From a virus, in the IMG/VR virus record IMGVR_UViG_3300036766_001971, positions 1 to 24,199 of that record: 24,199 nt of DNA; one strand, written 5' to 3'. Under the pieces are notes generated by a model that saw only the letters and a program-made list of their open reading frames with translations, searched no databases and was not told the origin of the DNA. Below, piece by piece: positions 7,333 to 14,690 of this stretch. The first letter of the stretch is position 1, and each line of letters begins with the position of its first letter. The position numbers were made by a program, and so were the translations under genes.

Positions 7333-7631
7333 TAACTTACCGCTCCCGCCGGAGGACTTGAATATTCCCTTATCTCTCCTTCCAAAAGAACCGGCGAAAA
7401 TTGTTCTTTACCAAAGATAAATAAAGCAAATTCCAAATCAGCCGGCGAAACTTCTGAATATTTTAAACCATGACCAAAAGGCCCCGAAGCTTCATTTTCC
7501 AACCAATCCTTAAACCGAGCCAGTAAGTTCCCCGAACCATCAAATAAAATTGAAGCGGGGGTCTCCCAATCGCTATTAAGAGTAATAATACCTCGACCCC
7601 CGAACCCTGATATTGCGAATTTATATTGCAT
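7332..7631 (-). CDS. Hypothetical protein downstream of the F-like gene
   Basis: A 99-residue protein of beta-rich character beginning MQYKFAISGFGGRGIITLNS and ending PPAGAVS. I do not recognise a domain. It follows the F-like minor head/zincin gene by 9 nt. Small proteins with a similar start and a proline-alanine end occur beside head genes in other Mu-like phages as I remember them, so it could be a virion or assembly factor. Because the gene before it carries a possible effector domain, a cognate inhibitor (immunity) role is a second possibility. The sequence itself does not decide between them. Confidence 0.6.
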   Translation of the reverse strand: MQYKFAISGFGGRGIITLNSDWETPASILFDGSGNLLARFKDWLENEASGPFGHGLKYSEVSPADLEFALFIFGKEQFSPVLLEGEIREYSSPPAGAVS

Positions 7632-7639
7632 TTATTACC

Positions 7640-9115
7640 TTATACCAAAACCCCTTTTAAAAGTCCAATAATAAAATGAAAATATTCGGGGTCTTCAAGG
7701 TAAAAATTGAATAATTTGCGAGGACTGGAAAAGTACTCCATAGCCACGGAAATAATCTCGGTGCTTTTATCAGAATAAATTTTTCCAGAATAGGGACTAG
7801 GAAAAGTAGTTTTATAAGCAATTTCATTTTGGGAATACCCCCGTCTTCTAGTTAATTCTTTTAAAGGATAAGTTCTAGATCCCTCTAAAGATCTGGATCG
7901 TAAATAATTTAAGGAGGCGCTTTGTAAATCTTTAACATAAAATTCTAACTGATGACCTACTTCATGAAAAACTGTATTCGCATTTACCCCGCCTCTAGCG
8001 GATAACCCAATATAACCATCGACAAATTTAGCTCTTACTGCATAAGATCTAACATTGGAGACTTTCTCAAATCTGGTAAAATCCAATTTCCTCGAAAAAC
8101 CAGTGGTCTGATAAAAATCTTCTAAATACCCAAAAATTTCACGAGAAGATTTAGGACCAAACCCTCTCATTTCTACAGCCAATTGTGTTCTATTAACTTT
8201 ATTTCCTTCTGTAAATTTATCTAAAAACTTTTTCCCTGCTTCTTGCATACTTTCGCCATAAGTATAAGTTGGTTTCCCCCCAATTTCAGCCGCCAGGGTT
8301 TCCCATTCCATCATTAACTCAGGATAATAAGTTTGTAAAAATTCTTGACCAAATCGGATAATGGTTTGGGGGTCCTTAGGATCAATTTCTTTTTTCCATT
8401 GGGCCAGTTTATCCAATTGGGTTTCCACTTCTCCACCCACTTCCGCTATCTGAGCCCCTGCTAATTCATCCGCCACTAAATGAGATAACTCCGGCATCCA
8501 TTTGCCTAAATCAGGATGATAGGTCCCGATACCCCGAACAGGGGAAGTAAAATCAACTTCCGGTGGAGGTAACTCTGGCGACATTAATTGACTAACTTCA
8601 ATATTCGCTCCCTCCACTTCCCCTTGGCCCAAAGTTATCGCTTGACATCGACAATTGAATCCCCAAGGTGGCCAATAAAGCTGCCAAAAAATATGATCTA
8701 TAGGATAACATAACCCATTTAATTCTTCATGTTCTGGCCGAGTTCGATTATCCATTATAGCCATATACTGAGCATAAGGCCGAAGACCCTTTGTGTCCTG
8801 GGCCTGAGCCCAGTGACCCGCCCCATGAGCAGATTGAATATTTGACCTGAATACTGTCTCTTGGTGCCAAGCTGACTGAAAAACAAATTCATTTACTGTC
8901 TTTTGAAATTCTACTAATGTACTACCTTTCTCAATCGCCGTCCCCAAAAAATCATGGGTTTTTTGGAGAAGATCCGCCGAAATAACCCCCGTAACAGTAA
9001 AGGCCCTGGTCTTCATTTCACTAGACAACTGGTTAAAGGCTTCTCGGGTCATAATATTTTTGGCCATGAACCATTTTACTGCTTCTTCAAATGGCGGCAT
9101 TTCTTCAAATTTCAA
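7640..9115 (-). CDS. F-like minor head protein (MuF) fused to an HExxH zincin-like domain
   Basis: A 491-residue protein. About residues 60-165 carry the Mu F/SPP1 gp7 signature: IQSAHGAGHWAQ, YMAIMDNRTRPEHEELNG and the WPPWGFNCRCQAITL end, with conserved Cys residues. F-like proteins sit near the portal and can be injected. After a ~130-residue linker, residues ~340-491 contain HEVGH (384-388) and, about 65 residues later, TEIISVAMEYF (E453, E460). This is the arrangement of a gluzincin-type metallopeptidase. I infer a zinc-dependent protease domain. Its 3' half looks more AT-rich than the capsid genes, so the fusion may be an acquired module. MuF proteins with variable toxin domains are known. 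Confidence 0.85.
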   Translation of the reverse strand: MKFEEMPPFEEAVKWFMAKNIMTREAFNQLSSEMKTRAFTVTGVISADLLQKTHDFLGTAIEKGSTLVEFQKTVNEFVFQSAWHQETVFRSNIQSAHGAGHWAQAQDTKGLRPYAQYMAIMDNRTRPEHEELNGLCYPIDHIFWQLYWPPWGFNCRCQAITLGQGEVEGANIEVSQLMSPELPPPEVDFTSPVRGIGTYHPDLGKWMPELSHLVADELAGAQIAEVGGEVETQLDKLAQWKKEIDPKDPQTIIRFGQEFLQTYYPELMMEWETLAAEIGGKPTYTYGESMQEAGKKFLDKFTEGNKVNRTQLAVEMRGFGPKSSREIFGYLEDFYQTTGFSRKLDFTRFEKVSNVRSYAVRAKFVDGYIGLSARGGVNANTVFHEVGHQLEFYVKDLQSASLNYLRSRSLEGSRTYPLKELTRRRGYSQNEIAYKTTFPSPYSGKIYSDKSTEIISVAMEYFSSPRKLFNFYLEDPEYFHFIIGLLKGVLV

Positions 9116-9339
9116 AATTTCCCCCCCGACGCCAAATACTCGGCCTTCATTTTAGGAAACTTCTCAATCAATTGTTCAAAATTTTCGGTGACATATTCTA
9201 TCATAGATCTCCCTTCGCCATTTTTCAAATAATCATCATATAAACGATCATCTGACCAAACGGCCCGAATTACTCTTGATAAAATATCCACCGCGACCAC
9301 AACTCCCGGTCGAACAGTTATCTTAACTGGCCGGTCCAT
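9112..9339 (-). CDS. Small protein between portal and minor head protein
   Basis: A 75-residue protein, starting at the ATG 9337-9339 (MDRPVKITVRPGVVVAVDIL), with a TTG one codon earlier as an alternative. It overlaps the portal gene end by 17 nt and the F-like gene start by 4 nt, typical of coupled translation. There is a beta-strand start and a helical C-terminal half (FEQLIEKFPKMKAEYLAS). I do not recognise it. The place between portal and F fits an accessory head protein. Confidence 0.6.
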   Translation of the reverse strand: MDRPVKITVRPGVVVAVDILSRVIRAVWSDDRLYDDYLKNGEGRSMIEYVTENFEQLIEKFPKMKAEYLASGGKF

Positions 9340-10933
9340 CAAAGATTCGCCCTTTCATGTAGGCCAACATCATAGTCTGGTAAATCAGTTCTCGAAGATC
9401 CCGTTTTGGTAACTGCGGGTAAAGACTAATTAACTTATTTTTAATTTCCTCTAATGAATGGCCATTGTTTATCAAATCTTTGAGCGGGGCCAACATTTCC
9501 GTCATCACTTTAAAATTCTTCTGGATCGCTACCTCTAGAAGATGATCCAGTTCTATCTGTTTTTTAATTGCTCTTTCCTCAGCCCCAGGTAACAGGGGGA
9601 TGTCGCCTAACCGACTATCGCCCAAAAGCGCCAAGATCTCCCGTCTAGCCGGCAATTTCGCTTCCGGCATAGGGAGCAGATTAGCGGTTGTGGCTTCGTC
9701 ATCCTTCGGGGCAGGGATACCGAACCGCTCATAAATATGGGAAAGGGGTATCGGGCACCGCATTTTCACTACATTAACATAAACCTCAGACATGTCTTTG
9801 GCATTTTCTTCAGCTTCGGCTTTAATCCACATGCGGGGTAACGGCAGATTCCAGCCGTTAGGATAATTGAACCCCACGATCGGCCGGATCAACTGGTCAG
9901 TGATGGTAGCCCCCAGGGCCTCGGCATCAGCCTCTAGAATATCCTGCCTGACCATCTCATGAATTTTGGCAGTGGAATAAGTGCCAGTCTGCCCGGTCGT
10001 ATCCATGGTCAAAGTTTGCCCCAGGATAGCTTTGCTAATTTCCCTATTGGCAAAATCAACCAGCATTTGAAAGGGGTTCATCCGACCAGCCCCTCTAGAA
10101 GCTGATTCGATAAATTCAACTTCTGTTTTTTTGGAGATTACCCCCGCGGCGTCCGACCCCAGATTCTTAATGGCGTTTGATAATTTCTTAATATCTTCAG
10201 GCGTGGCGTCCGAATCATATTTCCCGACCCTCAGCGGCATGCCGAACACTTCATTAAAAGTTACCCAGTCTTTAACGGTATAATTTTTAAATAAGTACAT
10301 CCACGCGATCACGCGGAGAACCCCGTTACGAGTATCGTGGCCCGACTTCGCTCTATACAAATGCATAATCGCTTTCCAAGGCGGCGGCTCGATCCCCAAG
10401 GATTGCTCTTTCTCCGTAATAATCCGCGGGACTAAAGAATTTAACCATGTAATATTCTTGGAATGAATCCAATTCAACTGAATCGGCACGATCTTTTTAT
10501 CGTCCCGCACACCCCAAATTATTTCTTCACAAGAATATCCCTTCCCTATAGCGTCTAGGAGATCTAACAAAGACCCCCTAAAATCAGGGATAGCTCGCAA
10601 AATTTCTTTAATAAAGGCCGTTCTGGCTTTAGCTTCGGTGGATTCGTCTGGGGTGATAATATCCCATTCCAAACCCATAACCGCTTGTTTTCTAGTTTGG
10701 AGACAGGAATAAATATGGGGATCTTTTTCCTCAAACTCTTCAAACAGTTCTGCAGATTCTCGGCAATACCCTAAATTGGCTTGGGCCAATATTTGGTCTA
10801 ATCGAGACGGGGTTAAATTTTTGGAAGGATAGACCGAATACCGGTCTCGAATCATAGTAACGAACATTTCTTCCAAGGCCGGTTTTTGCGGCGTAACCGG
10901 TTTCGCGCCTCTTAACCAATCCCAAAGTTTCAT
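9323..10933 (-). CDS. Portal protein, Mu gp29-like (DUF935)
   Basis: A 536-residue protein with the DUF935 portal pattern: DPHIYSCLQTRKQAVMGLEWDI, GYSCEEIIWG, NGVLRVIAWMYLFKNYTVKDW, FNEVFGMPLRVGKYD, FANREISKAILGQTLT with TGTYSTAKIHEMVR. It forms the dodecameric ring at the capsid vertex through which DNA is packaged and ejected, and docks the terminase. The length is usual for the family. It starts 10 nt after the large terminase gene ends, with an SD (GGAGG) before the ATG. The C-terminal ~100 residues are charged and helical, as in other portals of this type. Confidence 0.92.
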   Translation of the reverse strand: MKLWDWLRGAKPVTPQKPALEEMFVTMIRDRYSVYPSKNLTPSRLDQILAQANLGYCRESAELFEEFEEKDPHIYSCLQTRKQAVMGLEWDIITPDESTEAKARTAFIKEILRAIPDFRGSLLDLLDAIGKGYSCEEIIWGVRDDKKIVPIQLNWIHSKNITWLNSLVPRIITEKEQSLGIEPPPWKAIMHLYRAKSGHDTRNGVLRVIAWMYLFKNYTVKDWVTFNEVFGMPLRVGKYDSDATPEDIKKLSNAIKNLGSDAAGVISKKTEVEFIESASRGAGRMNPFQMLVDFANREISKAILGQTLTMDTTGQTGTYSTAKIHEMVRQDILEADAEALGATITDQLIRPIVGFNYPNGWNLPLPRMWIKAEAEENAKDMSEVYVNVVKMRCPIPLSHIYERFGIPAPKDDEATTANLLPMPEAKLPARREILALLGDSRLGDIPLLPGAEERAIKKQIELDHLLEVAIQKNFKVMTEMLAPLKDLINNGHSLEEIKNKLISLYPQLPKRDLRELIYQTMMLAYMKGRIFDGPAS

Positions 10934-10943
10934 GACCCCTCCG

Positions 10944-12611
10944 TTAATAGGCCCCTGTCTGACCGGCCAATCTCTTAGTAACTACCGATTCATATTGAAC
11001 TGTCATAGGGGTAGCGGACGGCCTCGCCATCACCTCGTAATTAAAGGCGTGCCGAAAATGATCGGGCCCTAATTTTACGTAAACATATCTTTTTGACCCC
11101 GTGGCCTCTTCCTCTTCCAGTTTTTTCGCTACATTATGAAGGTGCCTGGCAAATTCGTTCACGATGTCACACCGTTTAGGCAGAATCACCCGCCGCATCA
11201 TAATCTCCATGTGCGAAGCGTCCAGGGACTCGGTCCGATTACAGGCGACAAGCATTTCTTCTTCATCCCAGGAATAGGCCCCCCGTTTTCTTGTTTGATA
11301 ATAACTCATATAGACTCGACCTTTGTGTCTTTCTGCAAAGGCCCTGGCATTTCTGGTTTCCGGCAGGGCGTCCACGACACAGCAGGCAACGTTGAAGTTT
11401 TTCATTAACCTGTCCAGATCAGACCAATCCTTGTAAATTCCCATGTGAATGATCTGGCCCCGACCGTCTATCCTATTCTTTCCTACTAAAACATGAAGAT
11501 CTTTCCCCTGGTCAACCCCCATGGAGCAAGGTCCCTTGTCAGAATCGACTATCCCTTCTCCGCCGCACCGATCTAGGACCTCTTCCACAGTCAACCGGTT
11601 TTCCGCTTCTACATGAGCGATCCCTAAATTCAAATTACAAAACTCTTGAATATGCTGTGTAGTCCTCAGTTTCTCCAATAATTTCCCTGGGTCCACGTAT
11701 TGACTAAAAAGTTGAGTCAAATGATACCCTCGGCGTTCAATCACTCCGGGCTTCTTCGCCACCCATTCACCTTGATCAGGATTTAAGGGACTTTTACATT
11801 TGGGGCAACCCAGATAGACCCCTGTTGATTTCTCGATAAAGCAGCCGATCGTCATTTGCTTCAGGTTTACTGTCTCTTCCAAACAAACCCACTCCCCGCA
11901 CGCGAGACATTTTAATAACCAATACTTCTGGTCGGTCAGTTGGATCTCCCTGTTGATCCCGTAATCGGGGATCGTGGGGTTGCTAAGTTTAATCACCTCT
12001 TTGTATTCGCTATGGCCCATGCGTTCCATCGCTAGATCCACGGACCTCTGGGGAGCTTCGTCCAGTTCGTCAAATACCACTAAATCCACCGGAATAGACT
12101 TCAACCCCACCCGAGATTGCATACCCCTCAAATATAGAAACGTGTTGCAAATCTGTTTAATCCCCGCCGCATCAGTGTCCCGAATCCAATCCCCGATAGA
12201 TTCAGGATTTTCAGTGATCAGGGGAGCAATTCGAGATTTGGAAAAGTCCAAAGTATCAGTACGAGAAGGGAATAAATATAAGATCCCTTTATAATTCTTC
12301 CATCGGGCATTATACAGGGCTCTTAAAATTGCCCACGTGGTGCAACCCAGTTGGGCCGCCTTTTCCAGAACTATATGAGGATGTTCGTCATTATAAATTT
12401 CTCGAAGATATTCGTGTTTATCAAAAACAAACGGTCGGCCGTCCAGGATAACAGGGGTCTGCTCAGCCCAGTGGGATAAAGAAAATTGATTGGGGGCCAC
12501 TTCCTCAATTCGCCTCTCCAACCTGGCTAAAAAACTACTTGAATAATCCTTCAGCCTTGAGGCGCTCGAGGATCGCGTCTCGAATCTCGGGAGCTGCTTT
12601 GGCAATTTCAT
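10944..12611 (-). CDS. Terminase large subunit (GpA-like)
   Basis: A 555-residue packaging motor. The ATPase has a deviant Walker A (EKAAQLGCTTW, about 83-93) and Walker B VDLVVFDELDE (175-185). A zinc-ribbon insertion follows: CLAC...CPKC at about 233-276. The nuclease half includes GVDQGKDLHVLV, CVVDALPETRNARAF and DHFRHAFNYEVM, an RNase H-like arrangement. It cuts concatemeric DNA and pumps it through the portal. The ATG lies 77 nt inside the small subunit gene and lacks a clear SD; a TTG at 12519-12521 is another possible start. The GpA-like look contrasts with the Mu-type head genes that follow. Confidence 0.9.
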   Translation of the reverse strand: MKLPKQLPRFETRSSSASRLKDYSSSFLARLERRIEEVAPNQFSLSHWAEQTPVILDGRPFVFDKHEYLREIYNDEHPHIVLEKAAQLGCTTWAILRALYNARWKNYKGILYLFPSRTDTLDFSKSRIAPLITENPESIGDWIRDTDAAGIKQICNTFLYLRGMQSRVGLKSIPVDLVVFDELDEAPQRSVDLAMERMGHSEYKEVIKLSNPTIPDYGINREIQLTDQKYWLLKCLACGEWVCLEETVNLKQMTIGCFIEKSTGVYLGCPKCKSPLNPDQGEWVAKKPGVIERRGYHLTQLFSQYVDPGKLLEKLRTTQHIQEFCNLNLGIAHVEAENRLTVEEVLDRCGGEGIVDSDKGPCSMGVDQGKDLHVLVGKNRIDGRGQIIHMGIYKDWSDLDRLMKNFNVACCVVDALPETRNARAFAERHKGRVYMSYYQTRKRGAYSWDEEEMLVACNRTESLDASHMEIMMRRVILPKRCDIVNEFARHLHNVAKKLEEEEATGSKRYVYVKLGPDHFRHAFNYEVMARPSATPMTVQYESVVTKRLAGQTGAY

Positions 12612-13107
12612 TGATTACGATCTGCTGGAATTGCTCCATGGCCCGCTTATCAAAAACATCGGATTTGACAGGGGCATCTAAGCCGAGGAACTTAGACCGT
12701 CGCTCCATAATCTGGATACATTTAGAAATAGCCTTGGCCTGATCTTCGGGAGTTAAAGGGATAAGTTCCTCGACCTCTACAGTTTTTTTGGAATTGTCAG
12801 GGTCGGGTTCCTTTCGTTTAATTGACCTAAATCCCATAGCCAGCGGATAAACAGCCGCCCAAAGTTCTTCCAAACGGTCCAGTTCCATGATCATAACATG
12901 CTGGGCATCATCCCGGACCGTCTTTCTCATAAGGGCCTGGACAGATCGAGCAGCTGAACTCGGGTTAGAAAACCCTAAAAGAGCAGCAATTTTGCTGTAG
13001 GTAAATCCGCTTCGCCGCATTTCCATGGCCTTCGCTTGCCGATCATAATTTTTCATGTGTTGCCTCGTTGTCCTAAAACCCTTTAAATGTGGGTCATTTT
13101 TCCCCAT
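12535..13107 (-). CDS. Terminase small subunit (HTH)
   Basis: A 190-residue basic protein just before the large terminase. Residues ~28-60 form a helix-turn-helix (MEMRRSGFTYSKIAALLGFSNPSSAAR). Then comes a helical oligomerisation part and a C-terminal end for contacting the large subunit (VINEIAKAAPEIRDAIL). Such proteins recognise the pac or cos site and load the motor. GAGG lies seven bases before the ATG, and the start comes one base after the stop of the 31-aa peptide gene. The phased repeat array at 13811-13978 is a candidate DNA target. Confidence 0.82.
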   Translation of the reverse strand: MGKNDPHLKGFRTTRQHMKNYDRQAKAMEMRRSGFTYSKIAALLGFSNPSSAARSVQALMRKTVRDDAQHVMIMELDRLEELWAAVYPLAMGFRSIKRKEPDPDNSKKTVEVEELIPLTPEDQAKAISKCIQIMERRSKFLGLDAPVKSDVFDKRAMEQFQQIVINEIAKAAPEIRDAILERLKAEGLFK

Positions 13108-13108
13108 T

Positions 13109-13204
13109 TTAGAACCTCGCTAACCAATCAATAAAACAGGAAAAGAAGGCCGTGCCGATGATCACCAAAATAACCAGGATAATAATCTTTTTTTCAAGGG
13201 TCAC
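13109..13204 (-). CDS. 31-aa membrane peptide before the terminase genes
   Basis: A GTG-started ORF with a fine SD (AGGAAGG at 13209-13215). The peptide has a short charged start (TLEKK), about 17 hydrophobic residues (IIILVILVIIGTAFFSC) and FIDWLARF at the end. One transmembrane helix is expected. The stop is one base from the terminase small-subunit ATG, so it is the first gene of the late operon and probably couples to the terminase. The SD abuts the T-tract of the leader hairpin, so translation of this peptide and the hairpin may affect one another. No family recognised. Confidence 0.6.
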   Translation of the reverse strand: MTLEKKIIILVILVIIGTAFFSCFIDWLARF

Positions 13205-13215
13205 GGAGCCTTCCT

Positions 13216-13263
13216 AAAAAAATAACGGCTACAACGAGATTGGTAAAGGCCTCGTTGTAGCCG
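13216..13263 (-). terminator. Terminator-like hairpin at the head of the late operon
   Basis: A perfect 13-bp stem on the minus strand (13226-13238 with 13251-13263; CGGCTACAACGAG arms), a 12-base loop, then TTATTTTTTT (13216-13225). The T-tract touches the AGGAAGG SD of the first late gene. On the plus strand no T-tract follows, so it acts on leftward transcription only. Full termination here would silence the head genes, so read-through must be regulated or partial, unless it mainly ends early transcripts. Confidence 0.88.
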
Positions 13264-13380
13264 CCATGCTGCGCTGGGGGAGAAGGATGGACGATTGAAC
13301 CCCAGCTTTGCTTCGCCACTACTTTACCCTAGAGAATTAGCGGGCAGTGCAGTGAATATATCAATGCATTACCCTAAGTT
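13264..13380 (-). promoter_or_regulatory. Structured late-operon leader
   Basis: About 115 untranslated bases between the putative start site (~13380) and the terminator hairpin. There is a 7-bp GCTGGGG/CCCCAGC stem (13273-13279 with 13300-13306), and GGG/CCC and TGCA/TGCA pairings near the 5' end. The GGTAAAG in TAGGGTAAAG (13322-13331 on the map) is complementary over 7 bases to CTTTACC in the terminator loop. TAGGGTAA occurs twice in the leader. This looks like an attenuator or antitermination site. I cannot match it to a known riboswitch class. Confidence 0.45.
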
Positions 13381-13386
13381 AAGGCC

Positions 13387-13415
13387 ATGATACAATAATA
13401 AGTCCTGAAAGTAAA
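13387..13415 (-). promoter_or_regulatory. Sigma70-like promoter for the late operon
   Basis: On the minus strand TTTACT (13410-13415), a 17-base spacer and TATCAT (13387-13392). This matches 4/6 and 5/6 of the consensus with ideal spacing. Transcription would begin near 13380 and run left through the leader hairpin into the terminase and head genes. Confidence 0.5.
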
Positions 13416-13712
13416 TAAAAAAATCAGGTAGGCAGGTAATAAATTGCGGGAGGAGACAGGGGTCTCAGGAGACTGTGGGGTTGTTTGTGCTAATAGGTAT
13501 TTGGGTGGGGGAAATCGGAGCCGCCGCATAGCGCCGAACATTACACTTTTCCTCGGCCACGATGATTTTCTAGAAAATTTAACGACGCTTCCTCCAGTAT
13601 CACGACTTGTTCGTTTAATACCCCGATGAACACAGCGTTTCCCGACCCCCAGGGTGGGGGAACCGGATCACCCCGCTAGGACCCAGCCCAAACCCCCCTT
13701 CCCATAGGGGAT

Positions 13713-13746
13713 CTAGATGTTTTTTCACCCCTAATCTAGATGTTTT
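13713..13746. repeat. Direct repeat CTAGATGTTTT, two copies
   Basis: ATCTAGATGTTTT occurs at 13711-13723 and again at 13734-13746, spaced 23 bp. CTAGATG recurs at 13808-13814 at the head of the 21-bp array. This may be a second family of binding sites in the same locus. Confidence 0.6.
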
Positions 13747-13760
13747 CATCCTAACTCTAT

Positions 13761-13789
13761 AGTCACCAAACGAAGTTCACGAGTCACCA
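13761..13789. repeat. Direct repeat AGTCACCA, two copies 21 bp apart
   Basis: AGTCACCA begins at 13761 and 13782, with the 21-bp spacing of the main array but in a different register. It looks like a diverged edge of the same repeat system. Confidence 0.5.
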
Positions 13790-13810
13790 GGTTTTAACAC
13801 AGAGACACTA

Positions 13811-13978
13811 GATGAAATCTAACAGTCGGAAGACCAGTTCAAACGATCAAAAGATGCAGCCAAACGATCGAAAGGTCCAGTCTAACAGTTATAAGATCAA
13901 ATCTAGCGACTAAAAGACTTAATTTAATGATCAAAAGGTCCAGTCTAACGGTCGGAAGATTCCCTCTGACGATCAAAA
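13811..13978. repeat. Eight tandem 21-bp repeats (iteron-like array)
   Basis: Eight adjacent units start at 13811, 13832, 13853, 13874, 13895, 13916, 13937 and 13958, every one exactly 21 bp. They are degenerate. By majority, unit positions 1-7 read GATCAAG, 8-13 TCTAAC and 14-21 GATCAAAA. The first G, A11 and the last two A are in all eight copies; T8, C9, A12, C13 and T16 in seven. A ninth unit starts (GACC) and diverges. A 21-bp period is two turns of B-DNA, so a bound protein would see every copy on the same face. No spacers are present, so it is not CRISPR. One plus-strand frame is open across the array (heptads like SLTIKRS) but has no start or RBS. Confidence 0.88.
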
Positions 13979-14169
13979 GACCTTCCGGCCTTCGCTATCC
14001 CGCATTTAAACCCGATCCTCCAGAAAATCGGTCACGCCACGTGCCCGTGGCTGCACGATCACAGGGGAACCCAGAGGTTTATATGGGCCTGAGGGTGGGT
14101 GAAAGGCGTGGATATGGGCCTTGATATGATCAGGCGACAGGGGTCCGTTCGCTTAGATAATAAGGGGGT

Positions 14170-14186
14170 CCCCTTGATTCAAGGGG
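14170..14186. repeat. 17-bp palindrome CCCCTTGA-T-TCAAGGGG
   Basis: Perfect 8-bp arms around one base. No T-tract follows on either strand, so it is not a normal terminator; an operator or structural site is possible. On the minus strand it is preceded by TAGGGTAAAG (14195-14204), the same 10-mer found in the late leader. Confidence 0.6.
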
Positions 14187-14423
14187 TAGGTTGGCTTTAC
14201 CCTATTCAAATAATTGCAGTTACCTGGTCTTATAACGCGTAGCGTGCGGGGAAATAAATTAAAACAAAAACAAAATCCGTGCGTCCGTGGCAACGAGTTT
14301 TTCGTATTATCTGGAGCTTGTGGAGATAAAAGTGACCATAGCACAAAATGATACGATAAATGGAAATAATACCCCTGTTTATTTAATAATTACCATTGGT
14401 TAACCTATGTTTACATTTTATCC

Positions 14424-14500
14424 TGTAAGTTATTAATATTATTAAATAATATCAAATAGTAAGGAAGTGATATGTCATGTGATACCATGTAAGTTATTAA
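14424..14500. repeat. Direct repeat TGTAAGTTATTAA, two copies 64 bp apart
   Basis: Identical 13-mers lie at 14424-14436 and 14488-14500 in the AT-rich stretch. The 64-bp spacing equals that of the two palindromes at 14602 and 14667, and TGTAA is also present at the centre of each palindrome. This suggests a common protein array. Confidence 0.7.
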
Positions 14501-14601
14501 AATGATTACTGAATATTAATAAAATATCCGTATCAGGTTAAAAAAACGAAATTAAAAAAAAAAAAATCGAAAAACGTTTTCCATACGCGTAATGGGGGTT
14601 T

Positions 14602-14626
14602 CCTGATATAATGTAATAATATCAGG
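14602..14626. promoter_or_regulatory. Operator-like palindrome 1 containing extended -10 boxes
   Basis: Arms CCTGATAT and ATATCAGG flank AATGTAATA. The plus strand reads TGATATAAT and the minus strand TGATATTAT; both are extended -10 elements (TGN plus a TATAAT-like hexamer). A protein on this site would block transcription in both directions. No good -35 is seen. Confidence 0.6.
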
Positions 14627-14666
14627 TGGTCAGACCGTATCAGGACCGTATCACAAGAAAAACTTG

Positions 14667-14690
14667 CTGATATAATGTAACAATATCAGG
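14667..14690. promoter_or_regulatory. Operator-like palindrome 2
   Basis: Nearly identical to palindrome 1: CTGATAT and ATATCAG arms around AATGTAACA, 64 bp further right. It has the same plus-strand TGATATAAT extended -10. Two additional TATCACAAA repeats follow at 14701 and 14710. Confidence 0.6.

Noticed and set aside
13264-13380. tRNA gene (GGTTCAATC looks like a T-loop)
   Set aside because: The T-stem closing pair fails and no acceptor, D or anticodon arm can be drawn.
13811-13978. CRISPR array
   Set aside because: Units are directly adjacent with no spacers and are degenerate.
13927-14124. Plus-strand 65-aa gene
   Set aside because: No SD, starts inside the repeat array, and its protein resembles nothing; kept only as a finding on the open frame.
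14153-14344. Minus-strand 63-aa ORF
   Set aside because: No SD, unusual composition, within the non-coding locus and isolated from both operons.
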